Position numbers and translations under genes: made by a program
The notes under the pieces: model-generated
Databases searched by the model: none
The model's input: the letters and a program-made list of their open reading frames with translations, nothing else
What the model was told of the DNA's origin: nothing
In this document: positions 1-10,600 of the stretch, in pieces
Numbering within the stretch: the stretch's first letter is position 1
How the letters are laid out: each line of letters opens with the position of its first letter
Assembly: GCA_001839685.1 (NCBI GenBank)
Contig: MLAK01000111.1
Coordinates: forward strand, 129,363 to 193,362
Origin: Tritrichomonas foetus
Taxonomy: Eukaryota; Parabasalia; Tritrichomonadida; Tritrichomonadidae
Length of the DNA: 64,000 bases
Reading direction: 5' to 3'

Positions 1-22
1 CAATGGTTATGACTTTAGCCAG

Positions 23-232
23 TTATATTGTTATCACACTTGAGTTTTTCTTAACAACTGCATTCACTTCAGTTTTAATTACATTGAAACGTTTTTGGAT
101 TGCTTTTTGTGCTGGATTTTGGAGATTAATTATAGCTTTTGAACCTTTTGCATTCTGGTGTTCTCTACAGACTGCCATTTCGCCATTCAGAGCTATGAGT
201 CTTTGCATATCAGCTAGATCGCTCGTGGCTGT
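23..232 (-). pseudogene. possible gene fragment, unidentified
   Basis: A minus-strand frame of about 68 codons is open between stops and has a soluble, charged, coding-like composition (for example ...MQRLIALNGEMAVCREHQ...). It is preceded by an in-frame TAG, and the frames upstream of it are broken. I do not recognise a family. The opposite strand carries a longer open frame, but its product is an aromatic and hydrophobic string that looks like an antisense shadow. The most likely reading is a remnant of a decayed gene or mobile element near the window edge. Confidence is low. Confidence 0.2.
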
Positions 233-510
233 CTATCTGCTATATATGGAGATGTTCCTGATGATTTACATTACTTGTTGGCTCATGGAGAAAACTGTAC
301 TCAATCAAGTTTTTGCCTATATTTATGCAGTATACTATTTAATATTTGTTTTGATTCAATTGTGTTCAAACAATCTACCATTTACACACAAGATTCGACC
401 AATAACTCTGGCAATGAAAGAAGAGCCTCAACTTTTCGATCCTGCTGTTTTGTAAACTTGTTTTTATATCATATAAATATTCTATCTTTTTGATGACTTT
501 AATTATTTAG

Positions 511-577
511 TTTAATGATTCTCTTTAGTTCAATGATTATATTAATTTAATGATTCTATTTAACTTAATGATTTTCT
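511..577. repeat. degenerate tandem repeat, ~18-bp unit, 4 copies
   Basis: The core TTTAATGATTCT recurs at 511, 529, 546 and 564 with small changes, a period of 17-18 bp. It lies about 75 bp beyond the stop codon of the minus-strand SYCP2-like gene, so it is in that gene's 3' flank. It resembles other AT-rich minisatellites in this window that sit next to gene 3' ends. Confidence 0.6.
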
Positions 578-650
578 GAAAGGTATTTACAAAATGTTTT
601 GTTTTAGTAAGACTTTCGTGAGAATTCCATATGCTGTTTTATTTTTCACT

Positions 651-3281
651 TTAGAGTAAATCAATGAGACTTGCCAATTCCTGAACCCTTCTCTTTGTAG
701 ATTCACGTTTCTTTGTTGTTATGGCTGCCTTAAATTCCGACTTCATATCATCATTAAATAGAGCAATATGCTTGGCTTGGTTAGCTTTGAGTGCTTCCTT
801 TTGATGGCTAAACCTTACTTTTTGTTCCTGTGCCCGTTTCCTCAGTCTTTCACAGTCCTTGATTATTTGAGTAATGTGTTCGCTTTGTTGGTCACCAAGT
901 TGGATCACCATTTTTTGCTTTTGTTCAATATCTCCGGAAATTTGGGAAGATAGCGAAGCAAAATCTGTTCTAAGTTGGTCAAGGTCAGCATCACACTTTT
1001 CGAGGAAATCTGTAGCATCTTTCAATGAATTATTAACAGCATCTTCAATGGCTCGATTCAACATCATTTGCCTTTCACTAAGCCTAGATCTGATTGCATT
1101 TCCAAAGTTCTTCAATTCGTCAAAAGTGTCGAGTTCCCATCTTTCTGGTGTATATTGCCTCATTTTTGGCGGTGCTTTTATTTTTTCTTGATGAATTGTA
1201 CTTTTTAATGGATTGTCAATTATTATTTCTTGGCCTTTTTTATTTCTATCTTGACTTTCAAAGCTCACATTTGGAAAATCATCAGAATCATCGTTTGCTT
1301 TAGGTTGAGAAAGATCAAAGGATGAATCATCTGAAGAAGAAGATAGATTGAAATCATATTGGAAAGAACTCTGAATTTGAACAGGTGGAATGTCATCATC
1401 ATCAAGATTTTCGATTTCTACTCCTTCTTTTTCAATTTCAATTATTTCACGTTTTTTCTTCTGATTTTTTTTAAGCTTTTTGTCGACTTCTTTTTTCATT
1501 GGTTGTTTGGCTTCATCTTCTATAGGAATTTCATAGTCAGACGAATCACTTTCTTCTTTAGGTGGTGGTGGAGGAGATTCTGGCTTGTGTTTTGTGTGTA
1601 ATTTTTTGGTTTGAAGAGATTTATTATCTTCAGATTTTTCAATTTCCTTTTTAATAGACTTTTCACCTTTGGGATGGGGAGTTACTTTGGGTTTGTGAAT
1701 TTTTACCTTTTCTTTCTTTACTGCTGTTGTTTTCAGTTCTTGTTTCGCAGTTTTCCTTTCATCAAGTCTTGGTGAATGCCGTGTTTCCAATTTTGTTTCC
1801 TTTTCTTCTTCTGACGAAGAAAGTGAATCTGATTCAGAAGTATACTTGTCAGATTCTGAAATGGTTTCAATTTCATCATCGCTTGAAAGGGAAACAACTT
1901 TAGGATTGGGTTTATTTTTTGGTGTAGATGAATTAATAGGTGTTTTCTTTACCCTTGGTGTTTCTTTCTGCTTCACTGGAGTTTTGGGCTGTTGAACAGA
2001 TTTTTTTTGTTTTTGTGAAGACTCTTTTTTTGGTTTTGGTGTTTCATTTTTTTCTTTCACCATCGGAGTTTTTGGAGTTGCTGCTTTTCTTTTTACACAC
2101 TGCTGTTGATCAGATCCATTTCGAACCTGAATGCATGGCGTTTGTCTTATTTTTTCAGCAATGAATGGTCTTGCTGTTGGAATTTTTGGAACATTAATTT
2201 TTCCAAATCTTTGCACCACAATGTTAAAAAGGGATTTATTTTCATTAATAGGCTGAAATGTGACCAATCTTTCAGTTTGTTCAAAGAAATCAGTCAAAGT
2301 ATCAAATTCTGATGTAATGCCAATACACCAAGTATTGTTTAAAATACCAATGCCACTTACATCATTTCTTTTTAGGGTGACAAGTTCAACATCAGCATGA
2401 TATTTGGCAAATTTTGTATTTTTGGTAACCCACAAGAGAATTGAATCAGAGCCAAAATAAATGTTATGTGTACCAGTTGTTGGATTATTTCCAATCATTA
2501 AATTTTTTATTTTCATCTGCAAAATCTGTTGTGGATCACGTCGATCTTTATTTAATTCTTCAACAAAGTTAAGAATTCCTTCCCTGAATGAATCCGCACC
2601 AATTGAATACAACATTTGACTATATTGACCAAATATTGCCTCTTTTTCATCAATCGATAATCTCATCGGAATTGCGACTCGCCATAAAAACTCGATAGAA
2701 AAGATCTGAACCATTGGGTTTCCAGTATTTTTGGTTAAATTGAATACTGCCGCAATCTTTCCTTTCGAAGTGTTTTTGATGAAAAATGTTCGATTCTCTT
2801 GATGATGAGTTACCGCGCTTACAAGAAGCTCCATTGACTTAGAAATAATTGGCTGTTGTAAAGAACCTTGTTCAATGGCTGTAAGTATGTATTCATGAAT
2901 CGACATACATAATTGACTTTTTAGCTTATCTGATTGGTTAATCAGATCAAAAATGATTGTAAGTGACTTTTGATCATATATATCACCCTTTCGAGAAGAA
3001 ATGGCGGTAGACAAAAGTTTATCTAATATCGATGAAAGAATAGGACCTGAGTTGACCAGCTGATTTACCATTAACATGTTTTTGCTTACAGAAGAAAGAA
3101 TATCGGATACTTTTGGGATCCCATTAGGCAAATCAGCTTCAGCTTTTAATAATGAAAGGAATTTTTTCGCTGATTTTTGATTCATTCGTGCTTCTGCAAT
3201 ATTTTCCGTGTTAATTGCTTCGATAACAGCATCAATTGTGCATTTGGCTTTGGACAGGACCTCATTGAGGGCACTAGGCAT
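651..3281 (-). CDS. SYCP2/Red1-like meiotic chromosome axis protein (putative)
   Basis: The product is 876 aa if started at the ATG at 3281. An upstream in-frame ATG at 3338 would add a hydrophobic stretch and is less likely. Residues ~1-240 look like an all-helical armadillo-type region. Residues ~260-395 are beta-rich, as in the Spt16M/PH-like domain that follows the ARM-like domain in SYCP2. A long disordered linker follows, rich in Lys, Ser and Glu with acidic Ser/Asp clusters and SPPPPP. The last ~150 residues form a coiled coil ending ...RRVQELASLIDLL, similar in style to the SYCP2/SYCP3 filament-forming tail. This is the domain order of meiotic axis core proteins (SYCP2, ASY3, Red1), which assemble along chromosomes and recruit HORMA proteins. 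Seen: the domain order and coiled coil. Inferred: the family. A generic coiled-coil nuclear scaffold is the alternative. Confidence 0.5.
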   Translation of the reverse strand: MPSALNEVLSKAKCTIDAVIEAINTENIAEARMNQKSAKKFLSLLKAEADLPNGIPKVSDILSSVSKNMLMVNQLVNSGPILSSILDKLLSTAISSRKGDIYDQKSLTIIFDLINQSDKLKSQLCMSIHEYILTAIEQGSLQQPIISKSMELLVSAVTHHQENRTFFIKNTSKGKIAAVFNLTKNTGNPMVQIFSIEFLWRVAIPMRLSIDEKEAIFGQYSQMLYSIGADSFREGILNFVEELNKDRRDPQQILQMKIKNLMIGNNPTTGTHNIYFGSDSILLWVTKNTKFAKYHADVELVTLKRNDVSGIGILNNTWCIGITSEFDTLTDFFEQTERLVTFQPINENKSLFNIVVQRFGKINVPKIPTARPFIAEKIRQTPCIQVRNGSDQQQCVKRKAATPKTPMVKEKNETPKPKKESSQKQKKSVQQPKTPVKQKETPRVKKTPINSSTPKNKPNPKVVSLSSDDEIETISESDKYTSESDSLSSSEEEKETKLETRHSPRLDERKTAKQELKTTAVKKEKVKIHKPKVTPHPKGEKSIKKEIEKSEDNKSLQTKKLHTKHKPESPPPPPKEESDSSDYEIPIEDEAKQPMKKEVDKKLKKNQKKKREIIEIEKEGVEIENLDDDDIPPVQIQSSFQYDFNLSSSSDDSSFDLSQPKANDDSDDFPNVSFESQDRNKKGQEIIIDNPLKSTIHQEKIKAPPKMRQYTPERWELDTFDELKNFGNAIRSRLSERQMMLNRAIEDAVNNSLKDATDFLEKCDADLDQLRTDFASLSSQISGDIEQKQKMVIQLGDQQSEHITQIIKDCERLRKRAQEQKVRFSHQKEALKANQAKHIALFNDDMKSEFKAAITTKKRESTKRRVQELASLIDLL

Positions 3282-3798
3282 TGTACTTTCCAAAGTTAAT
3301 AATAAAATAGATTCATTCCACATCAAAAAAGCATACATCAAAATCTAACCGTTGCTTTTGACTCAGTTCTATGATGATCAAGATATTTCGCGATTCACTT
3401 TTAAATATTACTGTCATTTAAACTCATATGATGAATAAAAGGGTCACTTTACTAAAACTCATTTGACGAAAGATATCTAATTTCATTCATATTTATGAGG
3501 GCGTGAAGTTCTCTAACATCAAATAATGTTATGTTGGTTTTCAAATATTAAAGGATTTTGAAAAAAGGAGATTCAAAAGATGAAAAGGAGAAATAATGCT
3601 TTTAGGTTTTTCTGAAGCTGTTGAAGCTGTTAAAGCTGTTGATTGAGATTTTCAATTCTATTCAATTTATGACCATATATTTAAAGAAAAAGTTTACTTA
3701 TTTCTTTTTCTGAATCATTTTTCAATAGTTTACATAAAATTTTGGGGAACGACCAACAAAAAAATCTCCATCCCAGTCTATTTCATATTTTAACTTTG
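3282..3798. other. divergent intergenic region
   Basis: This 517-bp spacer separates two divergent genes and must hold both promoters. It contains an AT-rich block with ATATGATGAATAAAAGG at 3426-3442, which closely matches a block upstream of the VPS9-domain gene at 25211-25227. It also holds a short direct repeat, gctgttgaagctgttaaagctgtt, around 3617-3640. I see no further gene. Confidence 0.4.
3783..3788 (+). promoter_or_regulatory. possible Inr element (TCATAT) of HEAT gene
   Basis: Trichomonad genes commonly use an initiator of the form TCA followed by a pyrimidine and then A or T, a few to about 20 bases upstream of the ATG. TCATAT here ends 10 bases before the ATG at 3799. That supports this ATG over the TTG further upstream at which the open frame begins. 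The match is short and could be chance. Confidence 0.3.
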
Positions 3799-6765
3799 AT
3801 GACTCAACAAGATCTTGAAAACGCTCTTCAAATCTTATCAAGTTCTCAAAATCAAGACGAAATAAATAATGTACAAAGTACGATTATGCAACTTTGTTCT
3901 GATCCAAATTCAATTAAATTATTTTTCCAGGTGATCGATACCCCAATCAATCCTATCTCAAGTAACAGAATTCCACCGCTTATCTCGAACTACATGCGAA
4001 TGAATTACTCACAGCTCGATCCGCAACTCCAAGAATTAATAATGACAAAGTTATTACAATTGACTTTTAATCCGCCTAACTCAGAATTACCAAACTTTGT
4101 CTATCCAATTTTATGCAGCTATTCGAAGAACAATCCTCAATTATGTCAGACTATTATCGAAACAGCAGGAAAGTGCATCGAAGTCAATGCAAATGTTGTA
4201 GTTTGCATCAAAGTAGTTTCTGATGTACTTGATAAGCTTCCAGAAGAGTTTGTTGCCCAAAATTTCCAAATGTTTTTCAAATTTTCATTTCTTGGATTAA
4301 ATTCAAACGACTGGGAGACAATCATTCCATCAATGCGAATTTTCTTTAATGTTGTTATTGCTGCATCACATAAATCTGTCCAACTTCCTGACTTATCAAC
4401 CCAATTTCAACATTTGCTAGGATTAACCACAATTGTCCAAAATGCTGACGATAACAATTTCTGTAGTTTCTGGGCAATTTTGGGCGATGTTATAAATTGT
4501 AATCTTCTTCCAGTCGAAACAGTCGGAATTTTATTTGAAAGCGCAATGAAAATAATTGAAAATCCAGAAGTTGAAAATCACTTAAAAGTTTATCCACTTA
4601 ATTCATTAATTGGAACAATTCACCTCCTTGACCAAACTCATCTTTCCCGCATTATTGATTCTGTTTTAACAGTCTCGATAAAAAGTGTTGAACAAGAAGG
4701 AACTATTCAAATGGAATATTTTGATATGATTTCTTCAGCATTAAAAGATTTGCCTTCAAAAGATGTTTATTCAATGTTGAAACCAAGAATTATTCAATTA
4801 ACTGAAATTAAAGATCGAAACACGAATGTTGTTGCAATTTCTATTTTCTCATTAGTTTTTAATCGTGCTCCAGAAGCTGCTTTTAATGATAGAGAATTCA
4901 TTATTGCGAAATTAATGGAAGCTTTAGATAAAAATGACAATTTATTAAATGCAGCAGTTTGCATTGTATTGGACAGCTTTGGCGAATCTTTCAAATCAGT
5001 TGATGTATTCGCTCTTCCATTCATTCCACGAATTGTTCCATTTATTATCTCGCCAGATGATGAATTACGTAAAAATGCAACAGATGCACTTCATATTTTA
5101 TGTGAATTAATTAATGTTCCTCTTCCTGGCTTCTTCCAAGCACTCTGGCAGATCAAGGATCAAGTTCCTCCTGACGAGCTCAGTGGATTTTTGCCGTTTT
5201 TGGCTACAGCCATTGAAAAAAGTGATAATTTTGGTGATTCTGAAAGTGAGTCATTAAGAGATTTCATTATACCTTTCTTGAATTCTGATGATTATGATTT
5301 AGCTTCAAACTTTTTGTTTGTAATTATTGCCTTAATTAAGACAAATGAATCTCTTATGGACCAACTTCTTCCTTTATCATTGAATGTAATTTTAAGGTGT
5401 ATTTCTGATAACACAAATGATGATGCAACATGCTGCTCACTTGTAGCAATTGGTGAATTATTTGACATTCTTGGCGAACGAATTAAAGAGCCATTTGCTC
5501 CAGCTGTCGAGATTGCAGTACAAATTTTAAACAGTGATGAAGCAGCACCACGTGTCACTGATGATGCATTAAACGCTTTATGCATTGTTGCCAAACGAAC
5601 TGGTGATGGAGCCCTTGCTTCAGGACTTCAAGAGAAATGCATTAATTGCTTTATTTCAGGAAATAATGGAGATGATGCAGAAGAAGATTTCGAAGAGGAT
5701 GAAGAAGATGAATATTCAACAATATTAACAGGTGCAAAATGTAGTTCAAGAATCGCTCCACTCTTAAACAAAGATGATGCAATGCAATTATTCCTTCAAT
5801 TGCATGAATTTATAATTGATACAAGCGATTCCAGAATTGCATCTGAAGTAATGAAACCAATAACACGTCTTCTTCATTATGCATGTGATGAAAATAAACC
5901 AAATATGCTCAAAAGGTGCAGTGAACTTTTAAGTATGATATTTAGTGGACAATTTAATGCTTCTGAAGGAAAAGATATTTATTCAGGTAATTATGATATG
6001 TTTTTAATGACAAATATTGCATATCTCATTGCCGAATTTGTTCAATATCCATCTCCTTTTGTAGATCAACTTTGTGAATTTATGATCAAAATTATTCAAA
6101 TTCCAGATAATGCAACCCTTTATTCATTTATTGGTGCATACAGTGATGTAATTAAATATGGAACAGGCTCTCCAGCATCTGTTCAAGCAATCTTTTCTAT
6201 CATTCCTCATCTACTTACAATTGCCTCTGATCCTGATACTAAACAAAACTTGGCATTTTTGTTAAATATCATTGTTCAAAAAGATCCAGCATCTATTCAA
6301 AATGTTGCACAATTTGTTCCAGCGCTTCAAGAATGGTACGTTCAAGGAAAGCAATCACCAAATGGTCATCAGATAATGTTATCAAATATTGCTTCAACAT
6401 TTTTAGTATTCTTTGCAAATGGACTTCCAGTTGATCCAGTTTTATTAAATGAAGCAATATCGGAATTTCCACCTTTCGATCCACTTGAGACACCAAGTAT
6501 GATCACAAATATGGCGAAAATATTCTCCACTGCTGGTCAACTTGACATAGACACAATTCAAAATGCAGCAACCGCACTTTCACAATTGTTCATATTAAAT
6601 GAAATCGATCTAAGGAAGAGGAAAATCACTCAAGAGGTTTTAAGTGTGGCACATCAAATGTTTGTAACTTTTTCGAGATCAAATCCGCAAGTGATCCAGA
6701 ATGTGTTGCAGAAATACCAAAATTCGAAAAGGAAGCTTGACAAAATTAATGCTGTATTACAATAA
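3799..6765 (+). CDS. importin-beta-family / HEAT-repeat karyopherin-like protein
   Basis: The product is 988 aa from the first ATG (MTQQDLENALQIL...). The frame is open for 19 codons further upstream but has no ATG there. The protein is almost wholly made of paired amphipathic helices typical of HEAT repeats. A strongly acidic loop (DDAEEDFEEDEEDE) lies near residues 630-645, the kind of acidic segment found in importin-5/importin-4 type transport receptors. Length and the N-terminal opening also fit karyopherin-beta proteins, which carry cargo through nuclear pores under Ran control. The subtype cannot be set by eye, and another HEAT scaffold is possible. It is transcribed divergently from the SYCP2-like gene. 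Three short tandem repeats follow its stop codon. Confidence 0.6.
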   Translation: MTQQDLENALQILSSSQNQDEINNVQSTIMQLCSDPNSIKLFFQVIDTPINPISSNRIPPLISNYMRMNYSQLDPQLQELIMTKLLQLTFNPPNSELPNFVYPILCSYSKNNPQLCQTIIETAGKCIEVNANVVVCIKVVSDVLDKLPEEFVAQNFQMFFKFSFLGLNSNDWETIIPSMRIFFNVVIAASHKSVQLPDLSTQFQHLLGLTTIVQNADDNNFCSFWAILGDVINCNLLPVETVGILFESAMKIIENPEVENHLKVYPLNSLIGTIHLLDQTHLSRIIDSVLTVSIKSVEQEGTIQMEYFDMISSALKDLPSKDVYSMLKPRIIQLTEIKDRNTNVVAISIFSLVFNRAPEAAFNDREFIIAKLMEALDKNDNLLNAAVCIVLDSFGESFKSVDVFALPFIPRIVPFIISPDDELRKNATDALHILCELINVPLPGFFQALWQIKDQVPPDELSGFLPFLATAIEKSDNFGDSESESLRDFIIPFLNSDDYDLASNFLFVIIALIKTNESLMDQLLPLSLNVILRCISDNTNDDATCCSLVAIGELFDILGERIKEPFAPAVEIAVQILNSDEAAPRVTDDALNALCIVAKRTGDGALASGLQEKCINCFISGNNGDDAEEDFEEDEEDEYSTILTGAKCSSRIAPLLNKDDAMQLFLQLHEFIIDTSDSRIASEVMKPITRLLHYACDENKPNMLKRCSELLSMIFSGQFNASEGKDIYSGNYDMFLMTNIAYLIAEFVQYPSPFVDQLCEFMIKIIQIPDNATLYSFIGAYSDVIKYGTGSPASVQAIFSIIPHLLTIASDPDTKQNLAFLLNIIVQKDPASIQNVAQFVPALQEWYVQGKQSPNGHQIMLSNIASTFLVFFANGLPVDPVLLNEAISEFPPFDPLETPSMITNMAKIFSTAGQLDIDTIQNAATALSQLFILNEIDLRKRKITQEVLSVAHQMFVTFSRSNPQVIQNVLQKYQNSKRKLDKINAVLQ

Positions 6766-7648
6766 ACTATTATTATCTTTATGAAAATGTTATCTTTATT
6801 GAAATGTTATCTTTATCAATTTTATAAAAATAACTCGTTACAAGATCATATTTAGATAATGGAATCTCTTCAAAAATTGTAAAATTTTTGATTTATGAGC
6901 GTTAATGTCAATTTTGTCAAGATGGAGATTTCCATTAATGAGCATCAAAAGGGCGAAAACCATCAAAGTGATATTGTGACAACATTTCTTTTTGGGAATA
7001 AATATTTAATGATTCATAAAATTCATAGAAATCAAAATTTATTCAGTTATTTCTAAGAAAAAATAATGTTGTAAATGTTACAGTTTGAGATACATAATGG
7101 TATGTTTAATTGAATGAGTCAGTTGTGTTATTCCTGTAAATTTTTTGATGTGTCTGATTGAACAAGCAAAGATTCTATTTTATTCATGTAAATTTCTGAA
7201 AAATAGAGAAATTGAAATTATTAATAAAAAGAATTTCATTAGGAACCACAGAATTTTAACCGTTAAGTAGAAATTATCATAATTCTTCTCGAAATTCATT
7301 TTTGGTAAACATGCTTGATGTTATTCACTTGATGTGAATTTTTTCAATGATCTTTGAATGTGTAAAATCTTGAGTGGTCAATTTAGGTGAATTCAAACAA
7401 AGTATTCAAAGCACATCACAATTACACTTTTTAAGTTCAATAATTTGGATTATCTCACTTTTTATATGAAATAAAATAACTTTTTCAAATTCTTGCATTT
7501 AAAATATCTTAATACTTTCATTACTTTACAAATCGTCTAAATACAAAAAATTCATTAGTTTGATAGAATTGAGAAATTTTATATAAGGTTGAGGGAAATT
7601 TAATATCAAATCGAAAAAAGACAAAAAAATAGGGGAAATAATTGTGGA
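6766..7648. other. intergenic region with 3'-flank repeat
   Basis: This AT-rich spacer of 883 bp lies between two plus-strand genes. The first 60 bases carry the 17-bp tandem repeat described separately. The rest is low-complexity AT sequence with frequent stops in all frames. It presumably includes the promoter of the DOCK-family gene, but no clear TCA(Y)(W) initiator lies immediately before its ATG. Confidence 0.4.
6773..6823. repeat. tandem repeat, 17-bp unit, 3 copies
   Basis: Three consecutive 17-bp units begin with TTATCTTTAT at 6773, 6790 and 6807. The array starts 8 bases after the TAA of the HEAT-repeat gene, so it lies in the presumed 3' UTR or just beyond it. It is one of several short AT-rich arrays in this window placed directly 3' of a coding region. 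Confidence 0.75.
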
Positions 7649-10600
7649 ATGGAATTCATCGACAATTTCATTCACAATGAGATCGAACAGACAGCCGAAA
7701 CGAAAACCATATCATGGCTCAGGCCCATCATTCACATTCATCCAAAAGAAGAAAATCCTTTCCTGAGTCCAGAATTTAATGATTTAAATTCCAATTCGAC
7801 AGTTCTCGAAAGTGAAGTTGGCCAGCTTTTTTGCCAGCCTGGCTGCGAAATGGAAATCGACTTCCCTGAGGAAATTGATACGAGCGCTGAAAACGTTTCT
7901 GAACCGATAGTAAATACACTCAAATTGAAAAATCGAAGCAGTAAAAATCTTTTCAATAGCACGTTTCATCCGATTTCAGACGACAATTCCCAACACCAAA
8001 CGATGGCAAATTTAAACGGCTACAATTCGACAAATATGCTCCAAATCGATCCGCCGAATAAAGTTTCTCAAAATTCGCCACTCAATCCGCCAAACACATG
8101 TCGAGGTAGCATTAAGAAAGACAAAGAAGAACCAAAAAATACTCCAGACAATTTTATTAGCGCCAGATCGACATTACGTGGAATCGCCCGATCATTCAAT
8201 CGCTCATCAATCGCTCATCTCCAGGATATAAACAGTACGTATTCTTGCTCGCCAGGCAGTAGTAATAAAATCTTTTCAAATGGACACGGAAATGATCGCG
8301 GCCGAACGCATTTGAAGAATTTCCATTTTCAACTTCATAGCTTTTCGTCAACAGCTGGGGTGAAGATGATTGAGCCAATTGTTTGCACTTTCTTCATTTA
8401 CAATGAAACGGAAAGAAAGATTATTTCTGATTTTTGGAATTTCGTTCCGCCTGCTTCTGTGCCTCTATTTGATAGTGCAAACATAGAAACAAATAGTATC
8501 AACTCTGCCACTTTGATCGTTGATCCGAAAATCATCGAAGAAGAATCATACTTTATTCTTTTACTTGCGCATCCAACAACTGGTGACAATAGCTCAAGTA
8601 TTGGAAAGTATTACTTAAATCCAAATTCACAAAATGAAACAGCAGCTGTTAAAAAGCTTCATAAAAGTTTCCCAAAAATCAATAATATTTTTACAACTTT
8701 TGCTTGCACTTTTGTTTCATTCCAACGCGGATGTTTTACTATGCCACAACCATATATGGTCGAAGGATCACTTCCAGAAAGTGAAATTCATGAATTTATA
8801 AGTGAGGCACCTAAAAAATTCAAACAAATACCAATAACTATTGCTTTTAAAGGATCTGATCCAAGTCCACTAATTATTAGACCAATTTATCCAACAAAAT
8901 TATCACCATATCTTTCGCCTATTCACCAACTTATAGTTTTTCTCGATTCAGTTTCAATTAAAATGTCGCAAAGTCATAAATCAAATTTAATGGTTTCTCT
9001 TTCAATTGTGTGTAACGAGAAAAAGTTAAATTGCTTTAGATCGAAACTGGCACCATTTAATTTTGTCTCTGAGATATTTTCGAAATGTATTTATCATTCA
9101 CGAACACCTGATTTCGATGATGTTTTCTTGGCTTATCTTCCACAACCTGTTGATTCTACAATGTCTCTTCAATTCAAGATTTATCGTGCACATATAAAGA
9201 AAAGTGATAAAGGATTATCAGTAGTTGGAACAGCAACTGTTCCACTCTTGTCTAATTCTCATGGACTCTTTCTAGCTGATGGAAATCATTCGTCATATGT
9301 CGTTTTAGATGGAAGTTCGAAAAATGCGCCAGATAAATCAACAAAAATCACTTTTTCAACATTTTTGAGATCAAATTTAGTCACAAATGATTCAAACTAC
9401 TTAGTTTTTACCAAATCAAAGAATAAGGTCTTGTCAATTCTCACCAAGCTTCCACAATCGATTGTTATTCCAAATATGATGATTATTCTCGATAAAATAT
9501 TGAAATTATATCTGTTAGAAAAAGATATTTCTTTCCTTCCTTTCGTTTATGTACGTGATACATCTATTGGAATGCTAGAATCTTATAAATTCGAAAGGTT
9601 TTTGAATATTTTTGTTAGGTATTTCGCTTTTAGGGATTTTGAACCAAAAAGAGCTCTAGATTCTGATCGATCAATTTCTTTAAATGAAAAATCAGGTTTA
9701 CATTCATCTAGTTCTCTGATTGATTTAACAAAACCACCAAATACACCTCATGGAGTTAAATCAACTGGTGCACCATCCTCAATTTTCCCAACATCTAATG
9801 GTGATGTACTCATAGAACTAAGTGATATCCAAGTCAAGAAAAATGAATCAATTCCGGTTCACATTAAATTGATAACTTGCTTTACACGAACAATTGAAGC
9901 AAATGGACTAGGATATTTGGTTCATCTTATTGACTTCCTTTTTTCCTTAATTGTGAAATCACTTTCAATGTATTCAAAAGTTGAATATATTAAAGAATTT
10001 GATGATTTCGTGAAAACCTTCACTGTTGCTGTTAAAAATGATCTGAAAAATGTTAAAAAACATTGCAAATCACTTGGATTATTTGCAAATCTTTTATTTG
10101 ATATTGGATTGACTTCAATCGCATCAAGATTAACTCGAAATTATTTGAAAGAGTTTCTCTCAGTACCCGAATTGTATTCAGTTGTTGTACAATATATTAA
10201 ATTTGCATTCCGACCGTCACTTTTTTTCTATTCAATGAAATACATAGATAGTTTTAAAAAATTAGTTTTGCGAATCATTGATCAAGCTTTCAAAAATGAG
10301 CAACTTTATGATGTTTTTGGAATCCTTCTTCAGCTCTTTTCTTGCTATGATGAAGAACAGTCTCGTTCAATTGCATCACTTTTAATTCATTGCGTAAAGA
10401 ATATTAAACCGAATCAAATGCCATCAACTTCTGAAATTGTAACTCATCTTGCATTCATCAATTTTATATTGGAACATGCAACATCAGAAGCACTTGCTGA
10501 GTTCATTCAGTCTGATGACACTGGATATTTATTCAATTTGTGCCATTTCATTCTAACTCGTGTAACAGACAAAGAAATGTCTTACGCAAGACATAAAATT

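Noticed and set aside
3..455. 150-aa plus-strand open frame at the window start
   Set aside because: The product is a hydrophobic, aromatic string without domain signs, typical of an antisense shadow. The minus strand has the more coding-like composition.
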